DNA of 64,000 nucleotides from Microlunatus antarcticus. Lineage in GTDB: Bacteria; Actinomycetota; Actinomycetes; Propionibacteriales; Propionibacteriaceae. The stretch covers positions 1,860,001 to 1,924,000 of the forward strand of contig NZ_JACHZG010000001.1 of the NCBI RefSeq assembly GCF_014193425.1. Direction: 5' to 3'. Below are positions 27,779 to 36,923 of this stretch, piece after piece. The notes under the pieces are model-generated. The model ran no database searches, was not told where the DNA came from, and saw only the letters and a program-made list of their open reading frames with translations. Position numbers and translations under genes: made by a program. Positions within the stretch are counted from its first letter, which is position 1; each line of letters begins with the position of its first letter.

Positions 27779-29953
27779 ATGACTCCTCCGACGCTTGCCG
27801 CTGCCCGCCGCCCTCGCTCCCTGCTGAAGGTCGGTGGGCTGTTCGTCGTGGTGAGCGTGGTCTGCGGCCTGCTCGTGACCGCCGCGACCCTGCCGTTCGT
27901 CGGTGGGGCCGCCTGGGGCGCCAAGGCGGCGCGCGACGGCATGTCCAGCCTGCCGCTGGCCTTCGCCACCCCGGCGCAGGCTCAGCGCTCGACCGTCCTG
28001 GACGGCGACGGCAAGGTCCTCGCCTACTTCTACGACCAGAACCGCACCTACGTGGACCTGGCCGACATCGCCCCGGTGATGCGGACGGCGATCGTCTCGA
28101 TCGAGGACCACCGCTTCTACGAGCACGGTCCGCTCGACGCCCAGGGCACGCTGCGCGCGTTCGTCAAGAACTTCTTCGCCGGCGGCGTCACGCAGGGCGG
28201 GTCGACCCTCACCCAGCAGTACGTGAAGCAGGTCCAGGTCAACGCGGCGGCGTTGAGCGGGAACGAGGCCGCCGTCGAGGCCGCCACGGACAGCAGCTAC
28301 CAGCGCAAGCTCCGCGAGCTCCGCTACGCCGTCTCGGTCGAGAACACGATGAGCAAGGACCAGATCCTCGAGCGCTACCTCAACATCGCCTACTTCGGCG
28401 ACGGGGCGTACGGCATCGAGGCCGCCTCGGAGCACTACTTCGGCACCACCGCCAAGAAGCTGACGCTGCCGCAGGCCGCGATGCTGGCCGGGCTGGTCCA
28501 GAACCCCGCCAGCTTCGACCCCGTGACCCACCCGGGCGCCGGCATCGAGCGGCGCAACGTCGTCCTCGACCGCATGGGCGAGCTCGGGACGGCGAGCACG
28601 GCCGCCGTGGCGAAGGCCAAGAAGACGAAGTTCTCGAACGGTGACGTCGAGAACATGTCCAGCGGTTGCCAGAGCAGCGACCTGCCCTTCATCTGCGACT
28701 ACGTCAAGCGCTCGGTGCTGCAGATGTCGAGCCTGGGCAAGACCACGGCGGACCGCGAGAAGCTGCTCATGCAGGGCGGCCTCACGATCCGGACGGGCAT
28801 CGACCCCGACATCCAGGAGAACGTGCAGGAGAAGGTCAGCGACGCCGTCGGCGCCAAGGACCCGGTCATCTCGGTCATGGACATGGTCGAGCCCGGCACC
28901 GGCAAGATCGTGGCGATGGCGCAGAGCCGACCGGTGATGGGTGCGGACGCCAAGAAGGGCCAGACCTACTGGAACTACTCGGCTCCGCGCGACCTCGGCG
29001 GCAACCAGGGCTTCCAGGCCGGGTCGACGTTCAAGGCCTTCACCGCGGCCGCGGCGCTCGAGAACGGCATCCCGCTCTCCAAGCGCTACGACGCCCGCGC
29101 CTCGATGGACTTCTCCGGGGACCGGTTCGACAGCTGCAGCGGGAACGTGCCGATCGTGGGCGACTTCCCGGTCAAGAACTCGACCGGCGTCAACGGCTCC
29201 ATGGACATGGTCCGCGCCGCCGAGTTCTCGGTGAACACCTACTTCGTGCAGCTCGCGCTCGACGTCGGCATGTGCGACGTGACCAAGATGGCCGCGAAGC
29301 TGGGTGCGGAGTCCAACACCCCGGACGCCCCGATCAGCTCGTACGACGACAAGCCCTCGTTCACGCTCGGCACGGCCGAGGTCAGCCCACTGTCGGTGGC
29401 CAACGCGTACGCGACCTTCGCCTCCGGCGGCATCCACTGCAACCCGGTGATCGTCTCCAAGATCACCGACGGCAGCGGCAAGGACCGCGACGTCCCCGGG
29501 GCCGACTGCAAGCGGGTGATCTCCGAGGACGTGGCCAGCGCGGTGGACTCCATGCTCTCCAGCGTCGTCACCAAGGGGACCGGCGCCCGGGCCCGGACGG
29601 CCGACGGTCGTCCGCAGGCCGGCAAGACCGGCACGATCGACAGCAACGCCGCCGTCTGGTACGTCGGCTACACGCCGCAGATCGCCGGTGCGGCCATGAT
29701 CAGCATCGACAACGAGCGCAAGTCGCCGCGCAGCCTGAAGGGCTACACCGTCGCGTCGTCGGGCCTCTACCTGGAGGGGTCCGGCAGCGGTGACGCCGGC
29801 CGGCGGATCTGGAAGCCGGTGATGGACAAGTACCTCAAGGACCTCCCGGCCGAGAGCTTCCCGACCCCGCCGGCCGACCTCGTCCGCGGCGACGCGAGCG
29901 ACCGGACGACCGACAACCGGTACGGCCAGAAGCAGCGTCCCGGCGGTCGCTGA
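27779..29953 (+). CDS. class A penicillin-binding protein (transglycosylase/transpeptidase)
   Basis: A 724-residue bifunctional peptidoglycan synthase. One N-terminal membrane anchor (about 15-45) is followed by the GT51 domain, with the catalytic Glu in IVSIEDHRFYEHG (about 109), GGSTLTQQYVKQ and RKLRELRYAV. The transpeptidase has all three active-site motifs: STFK (Ser 416), SVN in AEFSVNTYF, and KTG (Lys 616) in AGKTGTIDSN. No PASTA domain is found. ATG 27779 is used, with GTG 27770 in frame and no clear ribosome site. It ends three bases before the convergent nitrilase-cluster gene. Confidence 0.95.
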   Translation: MTPPTLAAARRPRSLLKVGGLFVVVSVVCGLLVTAATLPFVGGAAWGAKAARDGMSSLPLAFATPAQAQRSTVLDGDGKVLAYFYDQNRTYVDLADIAPVMRTAIVSIEDHRFYEHGPLDAQGTLRAFVKNFFAGGVTQGGSTLTQQYVKQVQVNAAALSGNEAAVEAATDSSYQRKLRELRYAVSVENTMSKDQILERYLNIAYFGDGAYGIEAASEHYFGTTAKKLTLPQAAMLAGLVQNPASFDPVTHPGAGIERRNVVLDRMGELGTASTAAVAKAKKTKFSNGDVENMSSGCQSSDLPFICDYVKRSVLQMSSLGKTTADREKLLMQGGLTIRTGIDPDIQENVQEKVSDAVGAKDPVISVMDMVEPGTGKIVAMAQSRPVMGADAKKGQTYWNYSAPRDLGGNQGFQAGSTFKAFTAAAALENGIPLSKRYDARASMDFSGDRFDSCSGNVPIVGDFPVKNSTGVNGSMDMVRAAEFSVNTYFVQLALDVGMCDVTKMAAKLGAESNTPDAPISSYDDKPSFTLGTAEVSPLSVANAYATFASGGIHCNPVIVSKITDGSGKDRDVPGADCKRVISEDVASAVDSMLSSVVTKGTGARARTADGRPQAGKTGTIDSNAAVWYVGYTPQIAGAAMISIDNERKSPRSLKGYTVASSGLYLEGSGSGDAGRRIWKPVMDKYLKDLPAESFPTPPADLVRGDASDRTTDNRYGQKQRPGGR

Positions 29954-29956
29954 CCC

Positions 29957-31054
29957 CTACGCCCCCTCGGTCGTGAGGCTGCGGTATAGGTCGAGGTGCT
30001 GGTCGGCAGCGGCGCGCCAGGTGTGACGCAGGGCCAGCTCCGCCCCGCCCGGCAACGGGCCGTCGGCGACGGCAGCCAGCAGGGCGGCGGCGATGCCCGG
30101 CGCGTCCTCGCCGTAGCGGACGTGCTCGCCGAACACTTCCCGCAGGACCGGCAGCGGCCGGGCGACCACGGGAACGCCGGCGGCCAGCGCCTCCATGGCC
30201 GCGAGACCGAACCCCTCCTTGGTCGAGACGAACCCCAGGGCGGCGCAGCCGGCGACCAGCCCGGGCAGGACGTCGTGGTCGACCGGGCCCAGCACGTGGG
30301 CCTCGACACCCAGCTCGACGGCCCGCGCGTCGAACGCCGCGCGGTAGTCGCGGTAGTCGAACAACGTCTCGCCACCGGCGACGACCAGCTCCAGGTCGGG
30401 CAGCGTCCGCCGCGCGACCGCGAACGCCTCGAGCAGGTCGAGCGTCCCCTTGCGGGGCTCGATCCCGCCGACCGCGAGCACGTAGCGCCCGAACCGGCCG
30501 CGCCACGGGGCCGAGGCCGCCGGGTCGAGCGCCGCGGCGGCGAACCGGGCGGCGTCCACACCGTTCGGGATCACGACGGGGTGCAGGCCCCAGCCCGCCG
30601 TCACCTCGGTCGCGACGGCCGCCGAGACGCAGACGTGGGCGTGCGGGCGGACGATCGCGCGCTCGTGGCAGGCGACGAGCTCGGGCGTCGTGAACTGGTC
30701 GAGGTGGTGGATCGTCCGCACGCACCGGGGCACCGCGTTCGCGCTGATGCAGTCCTGCGCGTGGACGACGTCGTACGCGGTCCCCGCCGCGACCCGCTCC
30801 GCAAAGGCCGCGCCCAGGACCCCGATCGAGCGCACGATGCGGTCGCCGACGGTCTCACCCTCGAGGTGAGGCAGAGGGACGACCTCGACGTCCACCCGAG
30901 GGTCGACGCGGCGGAAGAAGCCGTCGTCTCCGCCGCGGCCCAGGGTCCACACGCTCACGTCGACACCGAGCTCGACGAGGGCCTCGGCGAGCGCGAGGGT
31001 GTGCACGACCCCGCCCCGGGGCTTGGTCGAGTAGGTCAGCAGCGCGACCCTCAC
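29957..31054 (-). CDS. MSMEG_0565-family glycosyltransferase (Nit1C-type cluster)
   Basis: A 365-residue GT4 glycosyltransferase, last gene of the eight-gene cluster. The N-lobe starts VRVALLTYSTKPRGGVVHTL. DVVHAQDCISANAVPRCVRT and IPNGVDAARF follow, and the C-lobe has GGIEPRKGTLDLLEAF and STKEGFGLAAMEALAAGVPV. This matches the glycosyltransferase subfamily found only in nitrogen-starvation nitrilase clusters. Its GTG overlaps the stop of the gene before it (GTGA). The sugar and acceptor are unknown. Confidence 0.85.
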   Translation of the reverse strand: MRVALLTYSTKPRGGVVHTLALAEALVELGVDVSVWTLGRGGDDGFFRRVDPRVDVEVVPLPHLEGETVGDRIVRSIGVLGAAFAERVAAGTAYDVVHAQDCISANAVPRCVRTIHHLDQFTTPELVACHERAIVRPHAHVCVSAAVATEVTAGWGLHPVVIPNGVDAARFAAAALDPAASAPWRGRFGRYVLAVGGIEPRKGTLDLLEAFAVARRTLPDLELVVAGGETLFDYRDYRAAFDARAVELGVEAHVLGPVDHDVLPGLVAGCAALGFVSTKEGFGLAAMEALAAGVPVVARPLPVLREVFGEHVRYGEDAPGIAAALLAAVADGPLPGGAELALRHTWRAAADQHLDLYRSLTTEGA

Positions 31055-31908
31055 TGGTCCGCCACCGCGTATGCGGCCGGGCGCCGCTCGACGAGGTGGT
31101 GGAGCACCCGTCGGGCCCGGGCGACCTCGGCCTCGACGTCCAGCTCGACGGAAGCCATCCCGCCCTTCGACCCGGTCCGGGCCAGCGTCTGGCCCCCGGG
31201 CCCGACGACCTTGGCCTGACCGAGGAACCGCAGGTCGCCGAACACGCCGGTCTGGTTGGACGAGACCCAGACGATCTGGTTCTCCGCGGCCCGGGCGGCG
31301 TCGTAGATGTCGAACAGCCGCGACTGCCGGTCGTCGGTCAGCCGCGCGGCACGGTTGGTGACGTTGGCGGGCCAGGCCGACAGCGCGGCGACGAGCTGAG
31401 CGCCGTCGAGGGCCAGCGCCCGGGACGACTCCGGGAACGTCTTGTCGTAGTCGATCAGCAGGCCCATCCGCCCGACCGGGGTGTCGAAGGCGGCGAACCG
31501 GTCGCCCGCCGCGTACGCCGCCTGCTCGCCCAGGGGCTGGTGGACCTTGCGGTGCCGCCCCAGCACGCCGTCGCCGGTGACGCAGACCGCCGTGTTGTAG
31601 CGGAGCCCGTCCTCCAGCTCGCAGAGGCCGAGGCAGACGACGAGGTCGCCCGCGAGGGCGCACACGCGACGGACGACGTCCGCGTCCAGCGCGAAGGCGG
31701 GCGGGAGGTCCTGGACGTCGGGCTCGCGTGCGGGCGCAGTGGTCCACGGTCGCTGCAGGTCCGGCACGTAGCCGCCGAGGGTGGCCCCCGGCAGCACGAG
31801 GAGGTCGACCCCGTCGCGCCGCGCGCCGTCGAGCATCGCCCCGAGCTTGCCCAGGGTCCGCTCGACGTCGCGACCGAAGTGAGCCGCGACGGCGCCGATC
31901 CGGGTCAC
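31051..31908 (-). CDS. nitrilase-superfamily homologue lacking catalytic Glu and Cys
   Basis: A 285-residue carbon-nitrogen hydrolase fold closely related to the nitrilase encoded 1.6 kb upstream in the same operon. The Lys of the triad is kept (HRKVHQPLGE, Lys 121). The catalytic Glu is replaced by Gly (LVLPGATLGG, residue 41) and the catalytic Cys by Asp (LLIDYDKTF, residue 153). The intact paralogue has LVLPEACLGG and MLICYDKAF at these places. Reading frame and codon use look normal, so this is not a decaying gene. It is probably a pseudoenzyme or a structural partner, or it has a changed activity. It is coupled to both neighbours by GTGA overlaps. Confidence 0.85.
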   Translation of the reverse strand: MTRIGAVAAHFGRDVERTLGKLGAMLDGARRDGVDLLVLPGATLGGYVPDLQRPWTTAPAREPDVQDLPPAFALDADVVRRVCALAGDLVVCLGLCELEDGLRYNTAVCVTGDGVLGRHRKVHQPLGEQAAYAAGDRFAAFDTPVGRMGLLIDYDKTFPESSRALALDGAQLVAALSAWPANVTNRAARLTDDRQSRLFDIYDAARAAENQIVWVSSNQTGVFGDLRFLGQAKVVGPGGQTLARTGSKGGMASVELDVEAEVARARRVLHHLVERRPAAYAVADQ

Positions 31909-33200
31909 GACGTCAGGCGGAGCCGCACCGGCGGCCGGAGCGTCTCGACCACGTGGTCGACCACGTGCTCGGCGTCCCGGGTCAGGCCGGCGAAGCGGCC
32001 CGAGCCCCAGGTGTGCAGCCACGGCAGCCCGAGGAAGTGCAGGCCGTCGACGGCGGTGACGCCACGGTGGTGCCCGACCGTGCCCCGGCCGTCGAAGACC
32101 GGCACGCGCACCCAGCGGAAGTCGGGCACGAAGCCGGTCGCCCAGACGACGGAGGTCACGCCGGCGTCCTCGAGGTCGAGCGACGTCGGCTCGGAGTCGG
32201 GCCGCCAGACCGGGGTGTAGCGCTCCTCGAGGGGCGCGTCGAGTCCGAGTCGGGCGACGTGCCCGTCGATGGCGTCCTTGATGTCCTCGGCCACGCGGTC
32301 CGCGCGGTCGAGCGACGCCTCGAGCGTGGGAGCGAAGGCGAGCCGCGGGCCGGCGACGTCGACGAGCCGGCCGTAGAGCCCCATGCCCTCGAGCGCGAAC
32401 CGGCGCAGGTCGATGTCGTGGCCGCCGTCGCGACCGGTCATGTAGTGGTTCGTCTTCTCGCGCTCGCGCAGGCCGCCGGGGGAGTCCTCGACGGCGACGT
32501 CGTAGAGGCCCATCTCCTCGAGCCAGTCGATCGAGTCCCGTCCGCGGTAGCGGCGGGCGCAGCGCGGCGCCGACCCGACGACCAGGTGCACCTGCCGCCC
32601 GGCCAGGTGGAGGTCCTCCGCGATCTGGGCGCCCGACTGGCCCGTGCCCACCACGAGCACCGCACCCGCAGGGAGGCTCTCCGGGTTCTTGTAGGCCGAG
32701 GAGTGCACCTGCGTGACTCCGGCCGGCAGGCGTTCCGCCAGCCGCGGGACCTTGGGGTCGTGGTAGCCGCCCACGGCCACGACGACCTGCTCGGCCGCCA
32801 GCGTCGCCGGCCCCTCGGGCGTCTCGAGCTCGAGCACGAAGCCGCCGCCGTCGTCCTGACGGAGCTCGCGCACCGTCGTGCGCTCGCGCAGCGGGGGAGC
32901 CGTGCGGCGGACGTACTCGGCGAGGTAGGCCGAGGTCTCGTCGCGGGTCATGAAGCCGTACGGCTGGTCGCCCGGGTAGGGGAAGCCGGGGAGCCGGCAC
33001 TGGACGTTGGGCGTGACGAGGGTGAAGGAGTCCCAGCGCTGGTCGTGCCACGCGTGCGCCGCGGTCTGCCGCTCGAGGACCACGTGCTCGAGGCCGGCCT
33101 GCGCGAGGAACCAGCTCGCGGTGAGGCCCGCCTGCCCCCCGCCGATGACCGCGACCTCCACCCGCTCGACGGGTCCGGCGCCCGGGAGGCGGGCGCTCAC
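31905..33200 (-). CDS. MSMEG_0569-family flavin-dependent oxidoreductase
   Basis: A 431-residue flavoprotein monooxygenase-like protein. The FAD site is VAVIGGGQAGLTASWFLAQ (residues 16-34). A second dinucleotide site is VLVVGTGQSGAQIAEDLHLA. TPNVQCRLPGFPYPGD and a late ATGFVPDFRWVRVP are also present. It belongs to the Nit1C set (often called NitH). It probably oxidises a small substrate using NADPH and oxygen; the substrate is not established. Start and stop overlap neighbours by four bases each. Confidence 0.87.
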   Translation of the reverse strand: MSARLPGAGPVERVEVAVIGGGQAGLTASWFLAQAGLEHVVLERQTAAHAWHDQRWDSFTLVTPNVQCRLPGFPYPGDQPYGFMTRDETSAYLAEYVRRTAPPLRERTTVRELRQDDGGGFVLELETPEGPATLAAEQVVVAVGGYHDPKVPRLAERLPAGVTQVHSSAYKNPESLPAGAVLVVGTGQSGAQIAEDLHLAGRQVHLVVGSAPRCARRYRGRDSIDWLEEMGLYDVAVEDSPGGLREREKTNHYMTGRDGGHDIDLRRFALEGMGLYGRLVDVAGPRLAFAPTLEASLDRADRVAEDIKDAIDGHVARLGLDAPLEERYTPVWRPDSEPTSLDLEDAGVTSVVWATGFVPDFRWVRVPVFDGRGTVGHHRGVTAVDGLHFLGLPWLHTWGSGRFAGLTRDAEHVVDHVVETLRPPVRLRLTS

Positions 33201-33505
33201 GACGCGCTCCCGGTGAAGGGGTGGGCCGGCGGGTCGAACGCCACGACCGTGACGAGCCCCTCGGGCTGGTCGGCGGCGGCGAGCCGGATGGTGTCCATCG
33301 AGGCCCGCGCCGCGGTGCACGGGCGGCCCCAGCGGGCCTCGACCCGGTCGCTGGCCTGCGTGAGCGCCGTCGTGGCCCGGTCGACGAAGTCGGCGACCTC
33401 GTACGACGCCCCGGCCTGGAGGTGGTCGTGGACCACCAGCGAGGGCGAGTAGGTCTGCAGGGACCGGCCGTCGGGCCAGCGGGTGGTAAAGGTCAGCTCA
33501 GGCAT
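33197..33505 (-). CDS. MSMEG_0570-family nitrogen-starvation response protein
   Basis: A 102-residue protein starting MPELTFTTRWPDGRSLQTYS, with the conserved segment LQAGASYEVADFVDRATTAL. Small proteins of this type are known almost only from this cluster and have no assigned function. No metal-binding motif or membrane segment is seen. It overlaps the nitrilase before it by eight bases and the oxidoreductase after it by four. Confidence 0.82.
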   Translation of the reverse strand: MPELTFTTRWPDGRSLQTYSPSLVVHDHLQAGASYEVADFVDRATTALTQASDRVEARWGRPCTAARASMDTIRLAAADQPEGLVTVVAFDPPAHPFTGSAS

Positions 33506-34424
33506 GGACGGGCTCTCGCTCGGAGGGGTAGTTCGGGAGCACCGCGTCGAGCCGGTACGCGCCCGGCCGGCGGTCGCGCAGCGCGTACATGCCCTGGCGC
33601 ACGGCGGCCAGCTCGGCGTGGACGTCGAGGGTGACCGTGGCCAGCCCGCCCTCGACGCCGGTCTCGGCCCGCACGTCGCCGCCCGGGCCGACGATCTTGG
33701 CGTTGCCGACGAAGCGCAGCGAGCCGAAGGTGCCGGTCTGGTTGGACGCCGCCCAGACCACCTGGTTGTCGAGCGCGCGGGCCGCGTCGTAGAGGTCGAA
33801 GCGCTTCTTCCAGCGGTCGTCCTCGATGCGGTCGGCCGCGGCGGTCCGCGCGGTCGGCCAGGCGGACAGCGCGGCGATGATCTCGGCCCCGTCGAGGGCG
33901 AGCGTCCGCGAGGCCTCGGGGAACGCCTTGTCGTAGCAGATGAGCATCCCGATCCGTCCGACCGGGGAGTCGAAGGCCTCGAAGGCGGAGGCGGCGGAGT
34001 AGCTGAGGTTCTCCCCGAGCGGCTGGTGGACCTTGCGGTGCGCGGCCAGGACGCCGTCGCCGGTGACCGCGACGGCGGTGTTGTAGCGGACCACCCGCCC
34101 GTCGGCGTCCAGCTCGTCCGCGGCCGCCTCGCACATCCCGAAGAGCACGGTCATGTCGCCCGCCAGGGCTCGCACGCGCGCCACCTCGGGGCCGTCGACG
34201 CGGAACGCGGGGGGCATGTTCCGGCGGCGCCGGGCCCGCGTCTCCTCGTCGTCGTCGACGCTGCCGAGGCTCGGCAGGTAGCCGCCGAGGCACGCCTCGG
34301 GCAGCACCAGCAGGTCGGTGCCGCGGGCCCTGGCCTCGGTGACGATGCGGTCGATCGTCGCGTACGCGGCCTCGAGGTCGCGTCCGAACTCGTCGGCGAC
34401 GACGGTGATGGTGGTCTGGCTCAT
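33498..34424 (-). CDS. Nit6803-type nitrilase
   Basis: A 308-residue nitrilase of the sll0784/Nit6803 type. The Glu-Lys-Cys triad is intact: LVLPEACLGG (Glu 43), HRKVHQPLGE (Lys 131) and MLICYDKAFPE (Cys 163). Nitrilases turn R-CN into the acid and ammonia, so it would release nitrogen from nitriles. In Nit1C clusters it is the signature gene and has been linked to growth on cyanide in pseudomonads. ATG is coupled (ATGA) to the GNAT-AIRS gene. Confidence 0.92.
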   Translation of the reverse strand: MSQTTITVVADEFGRDLEAAYATIDRIVTEARARGTDLLVLPEACLGGYLPSLGSVDDDEETRARRRRNMPPAFRVDGPEVARVRALAGDMTVLFGMCEAAADELDADGRVVRYNTAVAVTGDGVLAAHRKVHQPLGENLSYSAASAFEAFDSPVGRIGMLICYDKAFPEASRTLALDGAEIIAALSAWPTARTAAADRIEDDRWKKRFDLYDAARALDNQVVWAASNQTGTFGSLRFVGNAKIVGPGGDVRAETGVEGGLATVTLDVHAELAAVRQGMYALRDRRPGAYRLDAVLPNYPSEREPVHA

Positions 34425-35842
34425 GCGGGTCCTAGTCCGGTGACGGGAGAGGTGAGAGCGGTGGTCGAGCGGCCGTCAGGCCAGCGCAGGCGTACGCCGG
34501 GGTCGTCCGTGAGTGCGCCGCAGGCCCGGCTCGTGGCGGGACCGGCCGGTGCGGAGGCACGGCCGGGGACGTCGGCCGTGAGCATCGCGAAGCCCGGGAA
34601 GCAGGTGAGCCAGTCGCCCGTGGTCGCGCCCTCGGGAGCCGGGACGTCGGCGACGTCGAGCTCGGCGCCGCAGCCGCTGGCCTCGGCCAGCATCCCGAGC
34701 GTCCCGACGAGCCCGGCCATGCTCACGTCCTTGGCCGCCGCCGGCCGGGTGCGGCCGACGAACGAGCCGAGGGCCTGGAGCTCGGTGGTGGTCCGTCCGC
34801 TCGTCGAGTCCCACTGCGCCCCGGTGTAGCCGGGTCGCCAGCCGCCGCCGAGGTCGGCGGTGACGGTCACCGAGTGGCCCGGCTGCCCGCCGCCGGCCGG
34901 GACCGGCGTGGAGGTGCGTCCGAGGGCCGTGACCGACAACGACGCCGGTACGCCGAGCTGGGTGTGGCCCCCGAGCACCGGCACGTCCCAGGCCTGCGCG
35001 GCGGCGGCGACACCGCGGACGACCCGGCTGGCGAAGCTCGTGTCCCGGGCGCCGAGGGCGTCGAGCAGCGCGACGGGGGTGGCGCCCATGGCGGCGAGGT
35101 CGTTGAGGTTGACGAGCACGGCGCACCAGCCCGCCCAGGTCGGGTCGCGCTCGACCATCGACGGCAGGATCGCGTCGGTCGCGGCCACGAGGTCGGAGCC
35201 GGGCACCGGAGCGGCGTCGTCACCGACGAACCCGGTTCCGCCCAGCCCGTGCGGGCCGGTGGCGAGGGGCGCGAGCAGCGGGCCGAGCGGGCTCTTCGTC
35301 CGGGCGGCGAGGCGGGCGATGCGGTCGACGGGCCACGTCATCAGGACGTGCGGGTGGCCGTACGCGTCCTCGTCCGCGAGCCGGTCCCAGCCGAGCCGGC
35401 GGAAGAGCGGGGCGTTCGCCCGCTGCACGTGGGCGTCGAAGCGCAGCACGCCGAGCCGCTCCGCGTGGGCGCAGGCCGCGCGGACGAGCGCCGCGCCGAC
35501 CCCGGCGGTGTGGCCACGGGAGGCCCGGGTGACGGCCAGCCGGCTGCCGACCCACCAGCCGAGGTCGCGTCCGTTCGTGGCGGGCGCCAGGCGGACGGTG
35601 CCAACGACCGTGCCGTCGGTGTCCTGCGCGACCAGCGTCAGGGCTCGGGAGTCGTCGTCGACCTCGTCGTGGTCGGAGCCCGCGAACAGGCCCTGCTCGG
35701 TCACGAAGGTCTCGTGCCGCAGGCGTCGGGCCGCCTCGAGGACCCGCCCGCCCTCGGCCACGGCCACCGTGAAGGCGGGCGTGGCCGGTCGAGCGGCGGC
35801 GCGGGTCAGCAGCTCGACGTCGAAGACCGACACGGAGGACAC
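34421..35842 (-). CDS. fused GNAT acetyltransferase and AIR-synthase-like protein (sll0786-sll0787 type)
   Basis: A 473-residue two-domain protein. Residues 1 to about 170 are a GNAT acetyltransferase of the MSMEG_0567 type (RLRHETFVTEQGLF, TRASRGHTAGVGAALVRAA, FRRLGW). From about 180 to the end it is an AIR-synthase/PurM-like ATP-binding domain (GFVGDDAAPVPG, NLNDLAAMGATPVALLDALG, GGHTQLGVPASLSVTALG, KDVSMAGLVGTL). In Synechocystis these are separate neighbouring genes. The reading frame is open through the junction, so the fusion is real unless the assembly is wrong. The start is GTG; it abuts the radical SAM stop. Confidence 0.87.
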   Translation of the reverse strand: MSSVSVFDVELLTRAAARPATPAFTVAVAEGGRVLEAARRLRHETFVTEQGLFAGSDHDEVDDDSRALTLVAQDTDGTVVGTVRLAPATNGRDLGWWVGSRLAVTRASRGHTAGVGAALVRAACAHAERLGVLRFDAHVQRANAPLFRRLGWDRLADEDAYGHPHVLMTWPVDRIARLAARTKSPLGPLLAPLATGPHGLGGTGFVGDDAAPVPGSDLVAATDAILPSMVERDPTWAGWCAVLVNLNDLAAMGATPVALLDALGARDTSFASRVVRGVAAAAQAWDVPVLGGHTQLGVPASLSVTALGRTSTPVPAGGGQPGHSVTVTADLGGGWRPGYTGAQWDSTSGRTTTELQALGSFVGRTRPAAAKDVSMAGLVGTLGMLAEASGCGAELDVADVPAPEGATTGDWLTCFPGFAMLTADVPGRASAPAGPATSRACGALTDDPGVRLRWPDGRSTTALTSPVTGLGPA

Positions 35843-36898
35843 CTAGGCCCCCTGCTGCTTGAGCGTGCTGCAGGCGCCGCAGGCCGCGCAGCCCGCGGAC
35901 TGGCCGTCCGAGGTCATGCCAGCGGCCACGAGGTCGCGGGCGACCCGCCGGGTCACGTCCTCGAGCACGGCCGCGTCCGGCGCGGTCGCGCCGTCGGCGG
36001 AGGCCAACGTCCCGGCGAGGGGCCGGAACGGCACCACGAATGGGTAGACGCCCATCGCGATGAGTTCGCGGGCCCCGGCGACGAGCTCGTCGGGGTCCTC
36101 GCCCAGGCCGACGAGCAGGTAGGTCGACACCTGGTTGCGGCCGAAGACGCGCACGGCCTCGGCCCACGCGGCGCGGTACTCGGTCAGCGGCACCCGCGAC
36201 TTGCCCGGCATCCAGCGGCGGCGTACGTCGTCGTCCAGCGACTCGACGTGGATGCCGATCGCGTCCGCGCCCGCCTCGCGCAGCTCGGTGATCGTGACCA
36301 GGTCGCCCGGAGGCTCGCACTGCACCTGGATCGGCAGGTCGGGCACCCGGGCCTTGACCGCCCGGACGCAGCGCGCCAGGTGGGTCGCGCCCCGGTCGCG
36401 GCCGGCCGAGGTGCCGGTCGTCATGACCATCTGCCGCACCCCGTCCAGGCGCACGGCCGCCTCGGCGACCTCCGCGAGGTCGTACGGACGCTTGACCGCG
36501 ACCGTCGAGCCGGCCTCGAGCGAGGCCTCGATGGCGCAGAAGCGGCACCGTTCCGCGGCGTCGTAGCGGATGCAGGTCTGCACGACGGTGGTTGCGAGGA
36601 CGTCGCGCCCGTGGAGGCGGGCGAGCATCTCGTACGAGGTGCCGTCCGCCGTCGCGAGGTCGTAGAAGCGCGGCCGCCGCACCGGCGCGACCTCGGCGTC
36701 CTCGACGACGAACCCGTCGCGCATCAGCCGGTCGCCGTCGAGCCAGTACGGGCTGGCGTCGTTCAGCGGGACGGCGACGCTCGCACCGTCGAGCACCAGG
36801 TGCCCGTCGGCGCTCGGCCCCGCCCCGGCAGGCCGGCTCACCGAAGTCCCGCCGCGGATGCCCAGGATCGCGAGGTCGACCCGCGTCGTGACGCTCAT
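35843..36898 (-). CDS. MSMEG_0568-family radical SAM protein
   Basis: A 351-residue radical SAM enzyme. The cluster motif is a wider C-x8-C-x2-C (Cys 109, 118, 121; TCIRYDAAERCRFCAIE) in place of the usual C-x3-C-x2-C. GTHLARC, VQCEPPGDLVTITELREAGA and GIHVESLDDDVRRRW match the barrel of the biotin-synthase-like group. The C-terminus has a further C-x2-C-x2-C (Cys 337, 340, 343), possibly for a second iron-sulfur cluster. It is a fixed member of Nit1C clusters. The reaction is not known. Confidence 0.88.
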   Translation of the reverse strand: MSVTTRVDLAILGIRGGTSVSRPAGAGPSADGHLVLDGASVAVPLNDASPYWLDGDRLMRDGFVVEDAEVAPVRRPRFYDLATADGTSYEMLARLHGRDVLATTVVQTCIRYDAAERCRFCAIEASLEAGSTVAVKRPYDLAEVAEAAVRLDGVRQMVMTTGTSAGRDRGATHLARCVRAVKARVPDLPIQVQCEPPGDLVTITELREAGADAIGIHVESLDDDVRRRWMPGKSRVPLTEYRAAWAEAVRVFGRNQVSTYLLVGLGEDPDELVAGARELIAMGVYPFVVPFRPLAGTLASADGATAPDAAVLEDVTRRVARDLVAAGMTSDGQSAGCAACGACSTLKQQGA

Positions 36899-36923
36899 GC
36901 CCGTCCTCCGGCCGCCGGGCCCG

